From contig JAKVOB010000001.1 in the NCBI GenBank assembly GCA_022483015.1, positions 1,822,902 to 1,886,901 on the forward strand: DNA of 64,000 nucleotides, given 5' to 3'. The notes under the pieces were generated by a model, which ran no database searches, was not told the DNA's origin, and worked only from the letters and a program-made list of their open reading frames with translations. Source of the DNA: Atopobiaceae bacterium (GTDB lineage Bacteria; Actinomycetota; Coriobacteriia; Coriobacteriales; Atopobiaceae). Numbering within the stretch: the first letter of the stretch is position 1; the number at the start of each line of letters is the position of its first letter. Both the position numbers and the translations under genes were made by a program. This document shows, one piece after another, positions 1-7,474 of this stretch.

Positions 1-767
1 ACGAAGATCATCTTGATGGCATCGGGGATGATCTTACGTGCGACCTTCTCGATCTTGCAGGCAAGATAGCTCGAGAGGATGGCCGGGAAGACCGACTTCG
101 AGTAGTTCATGAGCACAAGCGGGATTCCTAGGAACGAGTAGGTGTCCCCAGAGCTCGCAGCCGTGGTGATGTTCGGGTGAATCAGAACGAATGCGATGAT
201 CATCGAGTAGAAGGGCCTACCACCGAACTTCTTCGCAGTCGCATAGGCGAGGAACACGGGGAAGTAGTAGAAGACGGAGTCAGCGATCGTGGACAGCACC
301 AGATAGGTGCCGCTCGTCGTGCTCATGAGGTTGAACGTCGTCAGAAGGGACAGGAAGCCCTGCAGGGTGCCGCAAGCAGCAAGCAGGCTGATGCTCGGGA
401 GGAAGATCGCCGACGCGAGGTCGGTCACCTTGTCCATGAACTTCATCTTCTGCTTGGGAGTCCCGTCTGCGCTCTCCTCGGCCTCGACGTCGCCGTCGGC
501 GCTGATGTTGAAGATCTTGACGAGCGTGTCGTAATACGTCGTCACGTTGTTGCCGATCACGACCTGAATCTGGCCGCCGGCCTCCATGACGCCCATGACG
601 CCATCTGCCGCGGTCAGCTTGTCCTTGTCGACCACACCCTCATCCTTGAGGATGAACCTGAGCCGCGTGAAGCAATGACCGACGCTCTTGACGTTCTCTG
701 GCCCACCGACCAGGGACACGATATTCCTGACATTGTCTTCCGTGCTCGCCGTGTCCTTATCTGCCAT
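1..767 (-). CDS. PTS EIIBC component, beta-glucoside/sucrose/trehalose family (partial)
   Basis: Phosphotransferase permease that takes up and phosphorylates a sugar. The first 255 residues are visible and the gene runs off the left edge. Residues 1-90 are an EIIB domain with the phospho-cysteine in GHCFTRLRF (about residues 31-39) and a GQIQVVIG segment near residue 66. From about residue 110 the hydrophobic EIIC domain begins (AIFLPSISLLAACGTLQGF). The start ATG at 767 follows GAGAGGAAG about ten bases upstream. The EIIB motif and the B-C order place it in the glucose/beta-glucoside superfamily, but the sugar cannot be told. A TetR gene lies upstream in the same direction, and a perfect 17-bp palindrome sits between them. 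Confidence 0.9.
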   Translation of the reverse strand, partial: MADKDTASTEDNVRNIVSLVGGPENVKSVGHCFTRLRFILKDEGVVDKDKLTAADGVMGVMEAGGQIQVVIGNNVTTYYDTLVKIFNISADGDVEAEESADGTPKQKMKFMDKVTDLASAIFLPSISLLAACGTLQGFLSLLTTFNLMSTTSGTYLVLSTIADSVFYYFPVFLAYATAKKFGGRPFYSMIIAFVLIHPNITTAASSGDTYSFLGIPLVLMNYSKSVFPAILSSYLACKIEKVARKIIPDAIKMIF

Positions 768-948
768 GCTCGATGCACTTCCTCTCTTGTTCGCGCTCTT
801 GAAGTGTCTTCGTCGCCGAGTAGACTCCCGCGCCGACAAGTCCAGCGCCAGCGGAGGCATACGGCACAAGCCGAGGACAGGAAGCGCCACGGACTTGGAC
901 CCCATGTATGAACTCGTGACTTGCTGCAATGGTTCGAAGCTTCGCCAA
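757..948 (-). CDS. Possible small ORF overlapping the EIIBC start
   Basis: A 63-codon frame starting at TTG whose stop overlaps the EIIBC start region, an arrangement that would allow translational coupling. The product has a Gly/Ala-rich hydrophobic stretch (ASAGAGLVGAGVYSA, about residues 31-45) followed by a charged tail (LQEREQERK). No good ribosome binding site precedes the TTG, and codon third positions in the first half are not as GC-rich as in neighbouring genes. It may be chance or a short membrane peptide. I do not recognise a family. Confidence 0.2.
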   Translation of the reverse strand: MAKLRTIAASHEFIHGVQVRGASCPRLVPYASAGAGLVGAGVYSATKTLQEREQERKCIEHGR

Positions 949-1151
949 TAATGCTAGGCGCGTGGCACAATGGCCCCCGTAGACGAACTACCAGCTGCTG
1001 TCTCATGGCATGAGACTCTTACGATGCATCTGTTCCTCGTCGCTGTTAGACGCATCGCCGAGAAGGACGCTCGCGCAGCGAGAAGGAGGAACCTGAACAT
1101 CACCAGGAACCGCTCGCCCGCCAGGACGAGCCGCTCACGGAAAGAGACAGC
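768..1151. other. Gap between TetR gene and EIIBC
   Basis: 384 bp without a convincing gene except the weak 63-codon frame. It holds the EIIBC ribosome binding site and a perfect palindrome at 1000-1016. No terminator with a T-run is visible after the TetR gene. I could not assign a confident -35/-10 pair. Confidence 0.6.
1000..1016. promoter_or_regulatory. 17-bp perfect palindrome, candidate repressor operator
   Basis: GTCTCATGgCATGAGAC is symmetrical over 8+8 bases around one central base. It lies about 135 bp after the stop of the TetR gene and about 230 bp before the EIIBC start, both on the minus strand. TetR-family repressors typically bind palindromes of this length, so it may be the site through which the upstream TetR protein controls the PTS gene. 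That link is inference. Confidence 0.45.
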
Positions 1152-1784
1152 TCAATCACAATGGTCGGGGCGGGCCGAAAGGGCAGCGCCGTCATCGGTC
1201 GTCAGGAAGAAGGGCGCGTAGTAGAGGCGGTTGAGCGTCGCCGCCACCACGCGGGGCTCTATGTCCGGCCTCTCGGCGAGCCAGAACTGGATGAGGCTGT
1301 GGTGGCCGGCGAGCATGAAGGCCAGGTAGAGGTCCCGCTCGTCGCCAGGCCCGAGCACCTCGCCCAGGCGGTCGGAGAAGTAGTCGCGCATGAAGGCCGT
1401 CGCCTTGTGCCGGAACGTGGGGTCCCCATGGGGCCCGTTCAGGGCGATGACCTGCTCCCTGCGGGACATGAGCACGTCCATGCGCGCGACCATGGAGGCC
1501 GTGGGCTCGAGCTCTGACTCCGAGAAGCGCGCCTTCAGGGCGACGTCGTTGATGGCGCGCATGTTGTCGAGGAGGTCGTCCTCGAAGGTCTTCACCACGT
1601 CGTCGACGTTGTCGAAGTGCCGGTAGAACGTGGAGCGCGACACCTTGGCCTGACGAAGCACGTCGGCCACCCTGATCCTCGGGATGTCGTCCGTCCGCAT
1701 GAGCTCGAACACGGCATCGGTGATCCGGGCGTCGACGGGGTCGCCTGGCTCGAAGTCGCCCATCCTCCTACCACCGTCCGCCAT
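1152..1784 (-). CDS. TetR/AcrR-family transcriptional regulator
   Basis: 210-residue DNA-binding repressor of the usual TetR length. The N-terminal helix-turn-helix is clear (RIRVADVLRQAKVSRSTFYRHF, about residues 36-57, with the family hallmark STFYRHF). The rest is an all-helical ligand-binding domain of unknown specificity. GGAGG lies just before the ATG at 1784; a second Met at codon 8 has a Shine-Dalgarno too close to be used. It lies between the EIIBC gene downstream and another TetR gene upstream, all on the minus strand, so it could regulate the PTS gene. The ligand cannot be inferred. Confidence 0.88.
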   Translation of the reverse strand: MADGGRRMGDFEPGDPVDARITDAVFELMRTDDIPRIRVADVLRQAKVSRSTFYRHFDNVDDVVKTFEDDLLDNMRAINDVALKARFSESELEPTASMVARMDVLMSRREQVIALNGPHGDPTFRHKATAFMRDYFSDRLGEVLGPGDERDLYLAFMLAGHHSLIQFWLAERPDIEPRVVAATLNRLYYAPFFLTTDDGAALSARPDHCD

Positions 1785-1863
1785 ACGACCTCCCTCGACC
1801 TAGCCATCTCGTCATCTAGAGGGATGCTACCCGCAAACGGCGCAATCAGAAGAGGGGGATGTC

Positions 1864-2436
1864 CTATTCCTCCCCCGTCAGCGCATACATCCTGGCGATG
1901 GTCCCGAACCCGGTCCGGACCCGTTCATAGAGTTCCTCAGGGCCCTCTACCTTGCCGCCATCGACCCATGTCTGCCAGAAGGAGCACATCGACGCGCTGA
2001 GGATTCCGACCGTGTAGGGGAGCTGGTCATCAGGGACGCCCTCCCCCGCCGGGATGAAGGAGGCCAGCTCATCCTTGTACCTGAGATGCGTGGCCAGCAG
2101 GATGTCGTACCGCCCGTTGCGTATCATGGCCTCGACCAGGTCGTCCTCCTGCATGATGCTCCTGAAGAAGCCGACGATCATGTCGTGTTGGGAGGCGCCC
2201 TCGAGGGAAGCGTTGCGCGACAGCATCCTTGCGAACATCATGTCGCTACGGTATGCGAGAACGTCCGACACGGTATCGAACAACCGATAGAAGGTGGCGC
2301 GGCTCACGCCACAGGCACGGTGGACGTCAGTGATCGTCACGGCATCGAGGGACTTCTCGCCAAGGCACGTGAGGAGGCCGTCGCCTATGAGCCCCGCAGA
2401 CCTCAGGGCCCGCTTGTCCTTTGGTATGTGATACAT
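1864..2436 (-). CDS. TetR-family regulator, divergent from a DAPG-hydrolase-like gene
   Basis: 190-residue TetR-type repressor. The helix-turn-helix is at about residues 34-54 (VTITDVHRACGVSRATFYRLF). The C-terminal part carries no recognisable ligand motif. AAAGGAG stands six bases before the ATG at 2436. The gene is transcribed away from the hydrolase gene at 2556 across a 119-bp shared promoter region with several short inverted repeats, the usual arrangement for a repressor controlling itself and its neighbour. The two TetR proteins in this region are not close duplicates outside the helix-turn-helix. Confidence 0.88.
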   Translation of the reverse strand: MYHIPKDKRALRSAGLIGDGLLTCLGEKSLDAVTITDVHRACGVSRATFYRLFDTVSDVLAYRSDMMFARMLSRNASLEGASQHDMIVGFFRSIMQEDDLVEAMIRNGRYDILLATHLRYKDELASFIPAGEGVPDDQLPYTVGILSASMCSFWQTWVDGGKVEGPEELYERVRTGFGTIARMYALTGEE

Positions 2437-2555
2437 CTAGGCTCCTTTGTGTACAACCTTTTGTGCGACCATTGTATTGTATCGGTCCATTACCATACAT
2501 TGCTCTCATAACTTCCATCGCACATGGTAATTTCCATACCAAAAGAAGGAGACCG
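2437..2555. promoter_or_regulatory. Divergent promoter region with candidate TetR operators
   Basis: This AT-rich gap between the TetR gene (minus) and the hydrolase gene (plus) contains ATTACCAT at 2489-2496 and its inverse ATGGTAAT at 2524-2531. A nested inverted repeat follows, TGGTA (2525-2529) with TACCA (2536-2540). TTGTGTACAA, close to 2450, is near-symmetrical (TTGT/ACAA arms). These are plausible repressor sites covering both promoters. No exact -35/-10 assignment is made. Confidence 0.4.
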
Positions 2556-3386
2556 ATGCATCGCGTCAAGCTCTATGAGGGTGCACAGGAGAAGAGTTAT
2601 TACAAGTACTTCGACGCTCCGCTCGAGCCGATCGGCAAACAGGAGGAGTACGACCTCACCCATCTTGTGGGCGACCCGGACCGAGCCGTCGAGTTCTCCG
2701 ACAGGGCGGTCATACAGACCCCCGGATATGACCCGGAGCCCGACGGTTGCTACTTTCTCGCGTCCGGCGGCCTCCTCATCACAAGCGTCGTAGAGACACC
2801 TGGCATCACCGCCGACAGCGCCAACTGGTGGTTCAGCTGGCATCAGCTGGATCCCCTGCGGTATTCCCTCTGGAACCCAGAGGACCACTATGACATCACC
2901 ATCTCGGACAAGACCCGCAGGCGCATCCTCGATCAGAGCATCCCGCTCGATCGCCGGAGCTGGGGCACCAGCGACCTCGTCCTCGAGTCCATGAACGGTG
3001 AGGAGCCGAGCGAGATCGGGATCAACTTCTGCGCCCCCGGCGAGCTTGGCTTCGACCTGGCAGCCATCGGGACGGACAGCTGTATGGCCATGGTCTGCTC
3101 GAACGACCATCAGCAGATGGGACCCTTCGACGACATGCCCGTCTTCATGGCCGAGGGCCTGCGCAAGGACGGGAAGGGAAGGGTCGTCTGGGTCGCTCAC
3201 TGGTGGATAGGCTGCGGCGTAGACGGTAACGGCGAGGACACGTGCGTGGAGATCCCCGACCCCATCCGTGAGAAGATGGCCCCGACTGCCGCCATGCTGC
3301 TCGTCCATAGCCGCAAGGAGATGCGCCACCTCAGCACGATCATGCCTGACCTCTATGCAGAGAACAAGGACAACTGGCTGGAATAG
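2556..3386 (+). CDS. DAPG hydrolase (PhlG/PhiG-domain)-like protein
   Basis: 276-residue soluble protein resembling the 2,4-diacetylphloroglucinol hydrolase family, zinc enzymes that cleave a C-C bond in acylated phloroglucinols. Family-like features are DRAVIQTPGYDPEPDGCY (about residues 49-66), WWFSWHQLDPLRYSLWNPEDHY with candidate metal-binding His and Glu, VVWVAHWWIGCG, and a C-terminal MRHLSTIMPDLYAEN. The ATG at 2556 was chosen because AGAAGGAG lies five bases upstream; an earlier in-frame start at 2421 would run through the promoter region and into the TetR gene. The adjacent divergent TetR gene suggests substrate-inducible expression. The true substrate in this organism is unknown. 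Confidence 0.68.
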   Translation: MHRVKLYEGAQEKSYYKYFDAPLEPIGKQEEYDLTHLVGDPDRAVEFSDRAVIQTPGYDPEPDGCYFLASGGLLITSVVETPGITADSANWWFSWHQLDPLRYSLWNPEDHYDITISDKTRRRILDQSIPLDRRSWGTSDLVLESMNGEEPSEIGINFCAPGELGFDLAAIGTDSCMAMVCSNDHQQMGPFDDMPVFMAEGLRKDGKGRVVWVAHWWIGCGVDGNGEDTCVEIPDPIREKMAPTAAMLLVHSRKEMRHLSTIMPDLYAENKDNWLE

Positions 3387-3422
3387 TACGGTTGGGTCTC
3401 GATAGGTCGCGCGCGGAGAGAG

Positions 3423-3461
3423 ATGGGGAGGGGTACGGGCTGAGCCCGCACCCCTCCCCAT
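3423..3461. terminator. Hairpin between convergent genes
   Basis: The arms ATGGGGAGGGGT and ACCCCTCCCCAT are perfect complements of 12 bases, with an inner GGGC/GCCC pair. The hairpin lies between the end of the DAPG-hydrolase-like gene (plus) and the end of the channel-like gene (minus), so it can serve both. There is no long T-run. Confidence 0.75.
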
Positions 3462-3495
3462 TGCATGGGACCAGGTCCTACCGTCCCATGCGCGC

Positions 3496-4854
3496 CTAGG
3501 CGAACACCGCGCCCAGAGGCAGCACGATGTTGCCCAGGATGGCCAGCACCATGACCACCACGAACATCACCCTGCCGAAGAAACGCGCGAAGGGTTCGTC
3601 CTTTCGTCCGTGCTCGGAACGGATGTTCTCGATCTGGATGATGGCCAACGCCGCGGCGATGATGGTCATGATGCCCCAGACGTTGACGTACTCGAGGAGC
3701 CCCAGCGACAGGGCGTCAGGCACGAGGGCCGCGCCGACCATGATGTTGGACACCGTGCCGAAGAGGGCGCCGGGGATCATGCCAACGGTGTCCACGCGGT
3801 GGTTGCCGCAGATGTAGATCATGATGAGCACCCAGGCCGAAGTCCCGTACATGGCCAGGAAGCACTTGAAGTAGAGCCCATAGCCATCTCGCGTCACCAT
3901 GAACGACGTCACGAACTCCGAGGTGACCGGTGCCTCGGTCACGGCCGGGTCGCCCTGCGTCGAGTTGTAGACGTGGGCGTTCTGGGCCCATGAGACGTCA
4001 CGGACCGTGAAGCCGCTCACGCTGATGGAGCTGTTCACGGCAGAGTCCTCGAGGTCCGGGTCGAGGATGACGTCCTGCGCCTTGTACTCGCTCTCGAGGT
4101 AGATGTTGCACTGCTGCGACGAGAGCGGGAAGCGTGCCGTGTCGAAGTTCTTGGTGATGACCACCTTGACGCGTGCCAGCTGGTAGGTCTCGTCGCCGTT
4201 GACCTCCTCGCTCAGCACGTCGATGCTGTCGATGGTCCCCTTGAAGATGTTGAAGTGATGAACCATGTCGAGGTCAGGGCTGCCATTCCACTTGAACCAG
4301 ACGAGGAACGTGGTGGTGAACTCAGAGTTCTTGAGGTCGATCGTCGAGACGTTCTCGAGATAGGTCCCCGTGAGGACGTGCGTGGCATTGCCCGAGGCTG
4401 CCAGGTCGTTGGCCGCCGAGATCTCGGACTGGGTCGACGCAGAGTCGGGATCGAAGTAGTGGGCGCGCGAGTTCTCAGCCGACATGTGCATGCTCATGCA
4501 GGCCAGCGCCATGAAGGCGACACCCACCACCGTGAAGACGATCGCCCACTTGATGGTGAGGTAGCGCTTCCACGGCTCGAGCTTGCGGAAGTCACGCACG
4601 CGCACGCGGCGGCGTTCGGCGTTCTTCTTCTTCGCATACTTATGGACGTCGATGAACGCACGGGGACCGGCCTTCGCGGCGGCGTTCGGGTCGAGGGCGA
4701 CCTTCTCGTAGCGAGGGAGCGGCTTCTCCTCCCCCGCTACGGTCCCATCGGAGGTGGCGCCCCCCTTACCCGCAGGGGGTTCCGAGGTGGTGGGCTCACC
4801 CTTCGAAGCGGCGTCCTTGTCCTTCTCGGTATGACCGTCCCTGCTGGCTGCCAT
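3496..4854 (-). CDS. Pentameric ligand-gated ion-channel-like membrane protein with extra N-terminal TM
   Basis: 452 residues. A charged, Pro/Lys-rich cytoplasmic N-terminus (1-100) leads to a membrane segment at about 101-122, then a roughly 200-residue domain, then four membrane segments (about 325-349, 355-378, 387-407, 425-451). The soluble domain ends its conserved core with FDTARFPLSSQQCNIYL (237-253), which matches the F/Y-P-F-D-S-Q-x-x-x-I-Y-L signature of the Cys-loop region in prokaryotic pLGICs such as GLIC. The ECD-then-4-TM order also matches. This is remote homology read by eye. Family proteins form cation or anion channels gated by ligands or protons; the ligand here is unknown. 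The leading TM segment and long cytoplasmic tail are unusual. An alternative is an uncharacterised DUF family. Confidence 0.55.
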   Translation of the reverse strand: MAASRDGHTEKDKDAASKGEPTTSEPPAGKGGATSDGTVAGEEKPLPRYEKVALDPNAAAKAGPRAFIDVHKYAKKKNAERRRVRVRDFRKLEPWKRYLTIKWAIVFTVVGVAFMALACMSMHMSAENSRAHYFDPDSASTQSEISAANDLAASGNATHVLTGTYLENVSTIDLKNSEFTTTFLVWFKWNGSPDLDMVHHFNIFKGTIDSIDVLSEEVNGDETYQLARVKVVITKNFDTARFPLSSQQCNIYLESEYKAQDVILDPDLEDSAVNSSISVSGFTVRDVSWAQNAHVYNSTQGDPAVTEAPVTSEFVTSFMVTRDGYGLYFKCFLAMYGTSAWVLIMIYICGNHRVDTVGMIPGALFGTVSNIMVGAALVPDALSLGLLEYVNVWGIMTIIAAALAIIQIENIRSEHGRKDEPFARFFGRVMFVVVMVLAILGNIVLPLGAVFA

Positions 4855-4976
4855 GGAGCGTTCCCTTCAGCTGATACCTGTCTGTTGACACGATACTAGC
4901 GAAAGTCGACCACGCACATGCACCAGGACGACGAGCGGCAGGAATCCCCGCGATGGGTCGCACGCCTCATGCGTGC

Positions 4977-4982
4977 TACACT
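4977..4982 (+). promoter_or_regulatory. Probable -10 box of rnpB
   Basis: TACACT ends eight bases before the predicted 5' end of the RNase P RNA, the spacing expected for a sigma-70-type start. The -35 region is not close to consensus. Confidence 0.4.
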
Positions 4983-4989
4983 AACCCCT

Positions 4990-5344
4990 GCGAAGTGGGC
5001 CAGACGACCGCTCCACGGGCTTGCCCGTGGTGAGGAAAGTCCGGGCTCCATAGGGCAGGATGCCGGCCAACGGCCGGGCGGGGTGACCCGACGGATAGCG
5101 CCGCAGAAAAGAAGACTCCCACCGACCCTTCGGGGCCAAGGGAAAAGCTGAAACGGTGGTGTAAGAGACCACCAGCGTCACGGCGACGTGGCGGCTTGGC
5201 AAGCCCCATCCGGAGCAAGCGCAAATAGGAGTGCCACGGGCTGGCCCGGCCTGCACTCGGGTTGCGCGCTAGAGGGCAGCGGCAACGCTGTCAGCAGATA
5301 AATGGTCGTCCAACGACAGAACCCGGCTTATCGGCCCACTTCGC
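4990..5344 (+). ncRNA. rnpB: RNase P RNA (bacterial class A)
   Basis: Catalytic RNA of ribonuclease P, which removes tRNA 5' leaders. The two ends pair: GCGAAGTGGGCC at the start with GGCCCACTTCGC at the end. Conserved core pieces are present in order: GAGGAAAGTCCGGGCTCC (near 5032), an acggatagcgccgcagaaa segment (near 5090), a cggtggtgtaagagaccaccagc segment (near 5154), and the 3' core cagataaatggtcg leading to acagaacccggctta. The length of about 355 nt is normal for actinobacteria. It lies alone on the plus strand between two minus-strand genes. Confidence 0.95.
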
Positions 5345-5383
5345 GCCCTTAGGGGCACCCCTCGACGCGACCCGGGGCGTCCC

Positions 5384-7288
5384 TTAGCGAGACCGCCTCA
5401 GGCGTGCCACGCTCGCATCCATCCCCGCACCTGACATGATGCCCTGCTCTCCCGTACGGTTCACGGGGAGGATGATGAGGCACACGAGGAAGGGAATCGC
5501 CAGCAGCAGGCTCAGGCCATAGCGCAGGGCGAACGAGAAGGGCGACGAGACCATGAGGGAAGCCCACAGCAGGATCGAGGGCCAGTAGGGCAGCAGCCCC
5601 CGGGACAGGGTGCCCTCCTTGTTGCAGGCGAGCGTCGCGAGCACGAGCACGATGGCAAAGAGCGTTCCCGTGCAGGGACAAGTCACGAGCGGCTCCCAGA
5701 AGGCCTTGAACGACGCCGTGACCTCTGTCGGAAGCAGCGACCTTGTGCGGATGCCATACTCATCGACCTTCTGCTGGTACCACGCCCCCGTGCCCGCCTC
5801 GAAGTTGTTGACCTGCCTGAAGAAGAACGACTGCCCCGTGCTGCAGGGCGCCGTGAGGCTCCAGTTGCCGTACGACCCCGAGAGCCAGGCCCTGACGTAG
5901 ATGTCGAAGTTGGCCGGGCTCGCCGTCCCGATTTCAATCCAGGTCTGGATGACCTCCGACTGGTGCTCGTTGATCCAGTCGTTGTTCATGTGGCCCTGGT
6001 ACTTGATACCATCCGTGAAGGCGGGCCAATAGTCCGTCGAGAGGTAGTCGAGGCCGATGCAGCCGTTGATGACCTCCCGTTGGGCATCGGTGGTATGGCC
6101 CTCGCTGCTCGAGTAGACGGCACACATCTGCTGGAGGGGTGTGCCAAGGGCCTCCGAGGCGCGATAGTCGGCGCCCATGAGCTTGGTGAGACCCGATGGC
6201 ACGAGCATGAGGACGAGGGCCAGGAGGGACGTCGTCACGATCTGCCTCATGCCGGTATGGCCGATGCTCGCAATCACGACGCCGAGCATGAGCAGCGGTG
6301 CCACGACGAGGCCGTTGTTGCGCGTGATGCCGGTGATCACGCAGAGCACGAGGTAGTAATGGCGCTCTGCCGGGTCGTAGAAGATGGCGCCGCGCCGTCG
6401 CAGGAACTGGTCGAAGAAGGGTATCCAGAGCAGCATCACGAAGTTGAAGAGGGTGTCCTTGATCGAGCAGATCGCATTGTCGGCCACCACGGGCACGAAG
6501 GCGAAGAGCAGGGCCACGATGATGACCATGGGCATCTTGGCGGCACGCCACCTGAGCCAGCAGCACATCGCGGCCACGATGGCGGCGCATGCCAGCATCT
6601 GGATGAGCGTATAGGCGGCAAACCCGATCGCACCGTCACCAAACAGGGCGATCGAACCCTTCACGAAGCCCGACAGGAGGAGGCAGTACAGCAACGGATG
6701 ACCCGTCGAGGAGTAGAGCGGGTCGTTGATGATGCCGATCTGGTCGTTCATCGAGGTGCCAGGGTAGTACATGACCCAGACCGAGAACCAGGCCAGGAAC
6801 ACCAGGCACGTTATGCCCCAGAAGAGCCCGGCATGCCGGTGGTAGTAGTCGATCAGATGGTGCCCAGCGAGGTCGCCCGTGAGCTCGGAGGGATCCACGG
6901 ACATGGCGGGGACCGATGCGTTCCGCTCGACCTCATAGCCATCAGCGAGCGACCGGGAGAAAGAGCTCGACCCGCGCCTCTGGCGGGCCGCCTGCCCCCG
7001 GGAGGCGACCAGGCGACCAAGCAGGAAGAGCACCACGAAGATGACGGCAGCAAGACCCAGCCACGGGAGGAGGTCGGCGGGTTGGAGGGCCGTGAGGAAG
7101 TTGCTCGGATAGGCATCCATATAGTCGCCGGTGTAGTCAAGGTGACCATCCAAGACGACCGACCCCGAGAGATAGGCCGCGACAAGGGCGGTGAAGATGA
7201 CCACAGGCACCGAGGGACGACCCCCCAGGGCCCGGAGTGAGCGTCGTGCTTTGGTGGTGGCGTACGAGACGGTGTCCATGTGCTCCAT
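5384..7288 (-). CDS. Polytopic membrane protein of the DUF6020 type
   Basis: About 634 residues with a dozen or so hydrophobic segments, the first at about residue 25 (VVIFTALVAAYLSGSVVL). Features typical of DUF6020 proteins are the YYPGTSMNDQIGIINDPLYS and STGHPLLYCLLLSGF segments after the third TM, SIKDTLFNFVMLLWIPFF, and ITRNNGLVVAPLLM. A long exported loop follows before the last membrane segments. DUF6020 proteins resemble GT-C-type glycosyltransferases in layout, so a role in envelope glycan or glycolipid transfer is possible but unproven. Starts at 7288 and 7279 are both possible and neither has a strong Shine-Dalgarno. The frame stays open upstream, but that extension lies antisense to the next gene. 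Confidence 0.72.
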   Translation of the reverse strand: MEHMDTVSYATTKARRSLRALGGRPSVPVVIFTALVAAYLSGSVVLDGHLDYTGDYMDAYPSNFLTALQPADLLPWLGLAAVIFVVLFLLGRLVASRGQAARQRRGSSSFSRSLADGYEVERNASVPAMSVDPSELTGDLAGHHLIDYYHRHAGLFWGITCLVFLAWFSVWVMYYPGTSMNDQIGIINDPLYSSTGHPLLYCLLLSGFVKGSIALFGDGAIGFAAYTLIQMLACAAIVAAMCCWLRWRAAKMPMVIIVALLFAFVPVVADNAICSIKDTLFNFVMLLWIPFFDQFLRRRGAIFYDPAERHYYLVLCVITGITRNNGLVVAPLLMLGVVIASIGHTGMRQIVTTSLLALVLMLVPSGLTKLMGADYRASEALGTPLQQMCAVYSSSEGHTTDAQREVINGCIGLDYLSTDYWPAFTDGIKYQGHMNNDWINEHQSEVIQTWIEIGTASPANFDIYVRAWLSGSYGNWSLTAPCSTGQSFFFRQVNNFEAGTGAWYQQKVDEYGIRTRSLLPTEVTASFKAFWEPLVTCPCTGTLFAIVLVLATLACNKEGTLSRGLLPYWPSILLWASLMVSSPFSFALRYGLSLLLAIPFLVCLIILPVNRTGEQGIMSGAGMDASVARLRRSR

Positions 7289-7474
7289 ATGGGTGAGACG
7301 AGGGACCGAGGCCCCTCGTCGAACGTAGCGTGGTTCCAGTGTAACCGCGTGGGAAGGCGTGTCCCCCCACACGACGGCATGACCACATGTCCAAAGACAA
7401 GGACGTCGAGACGAACATCTGTTCCTCTCTCTGCTATGCTGTGGGGGAACACCCGTTCGACCTAAGAGGCATCC

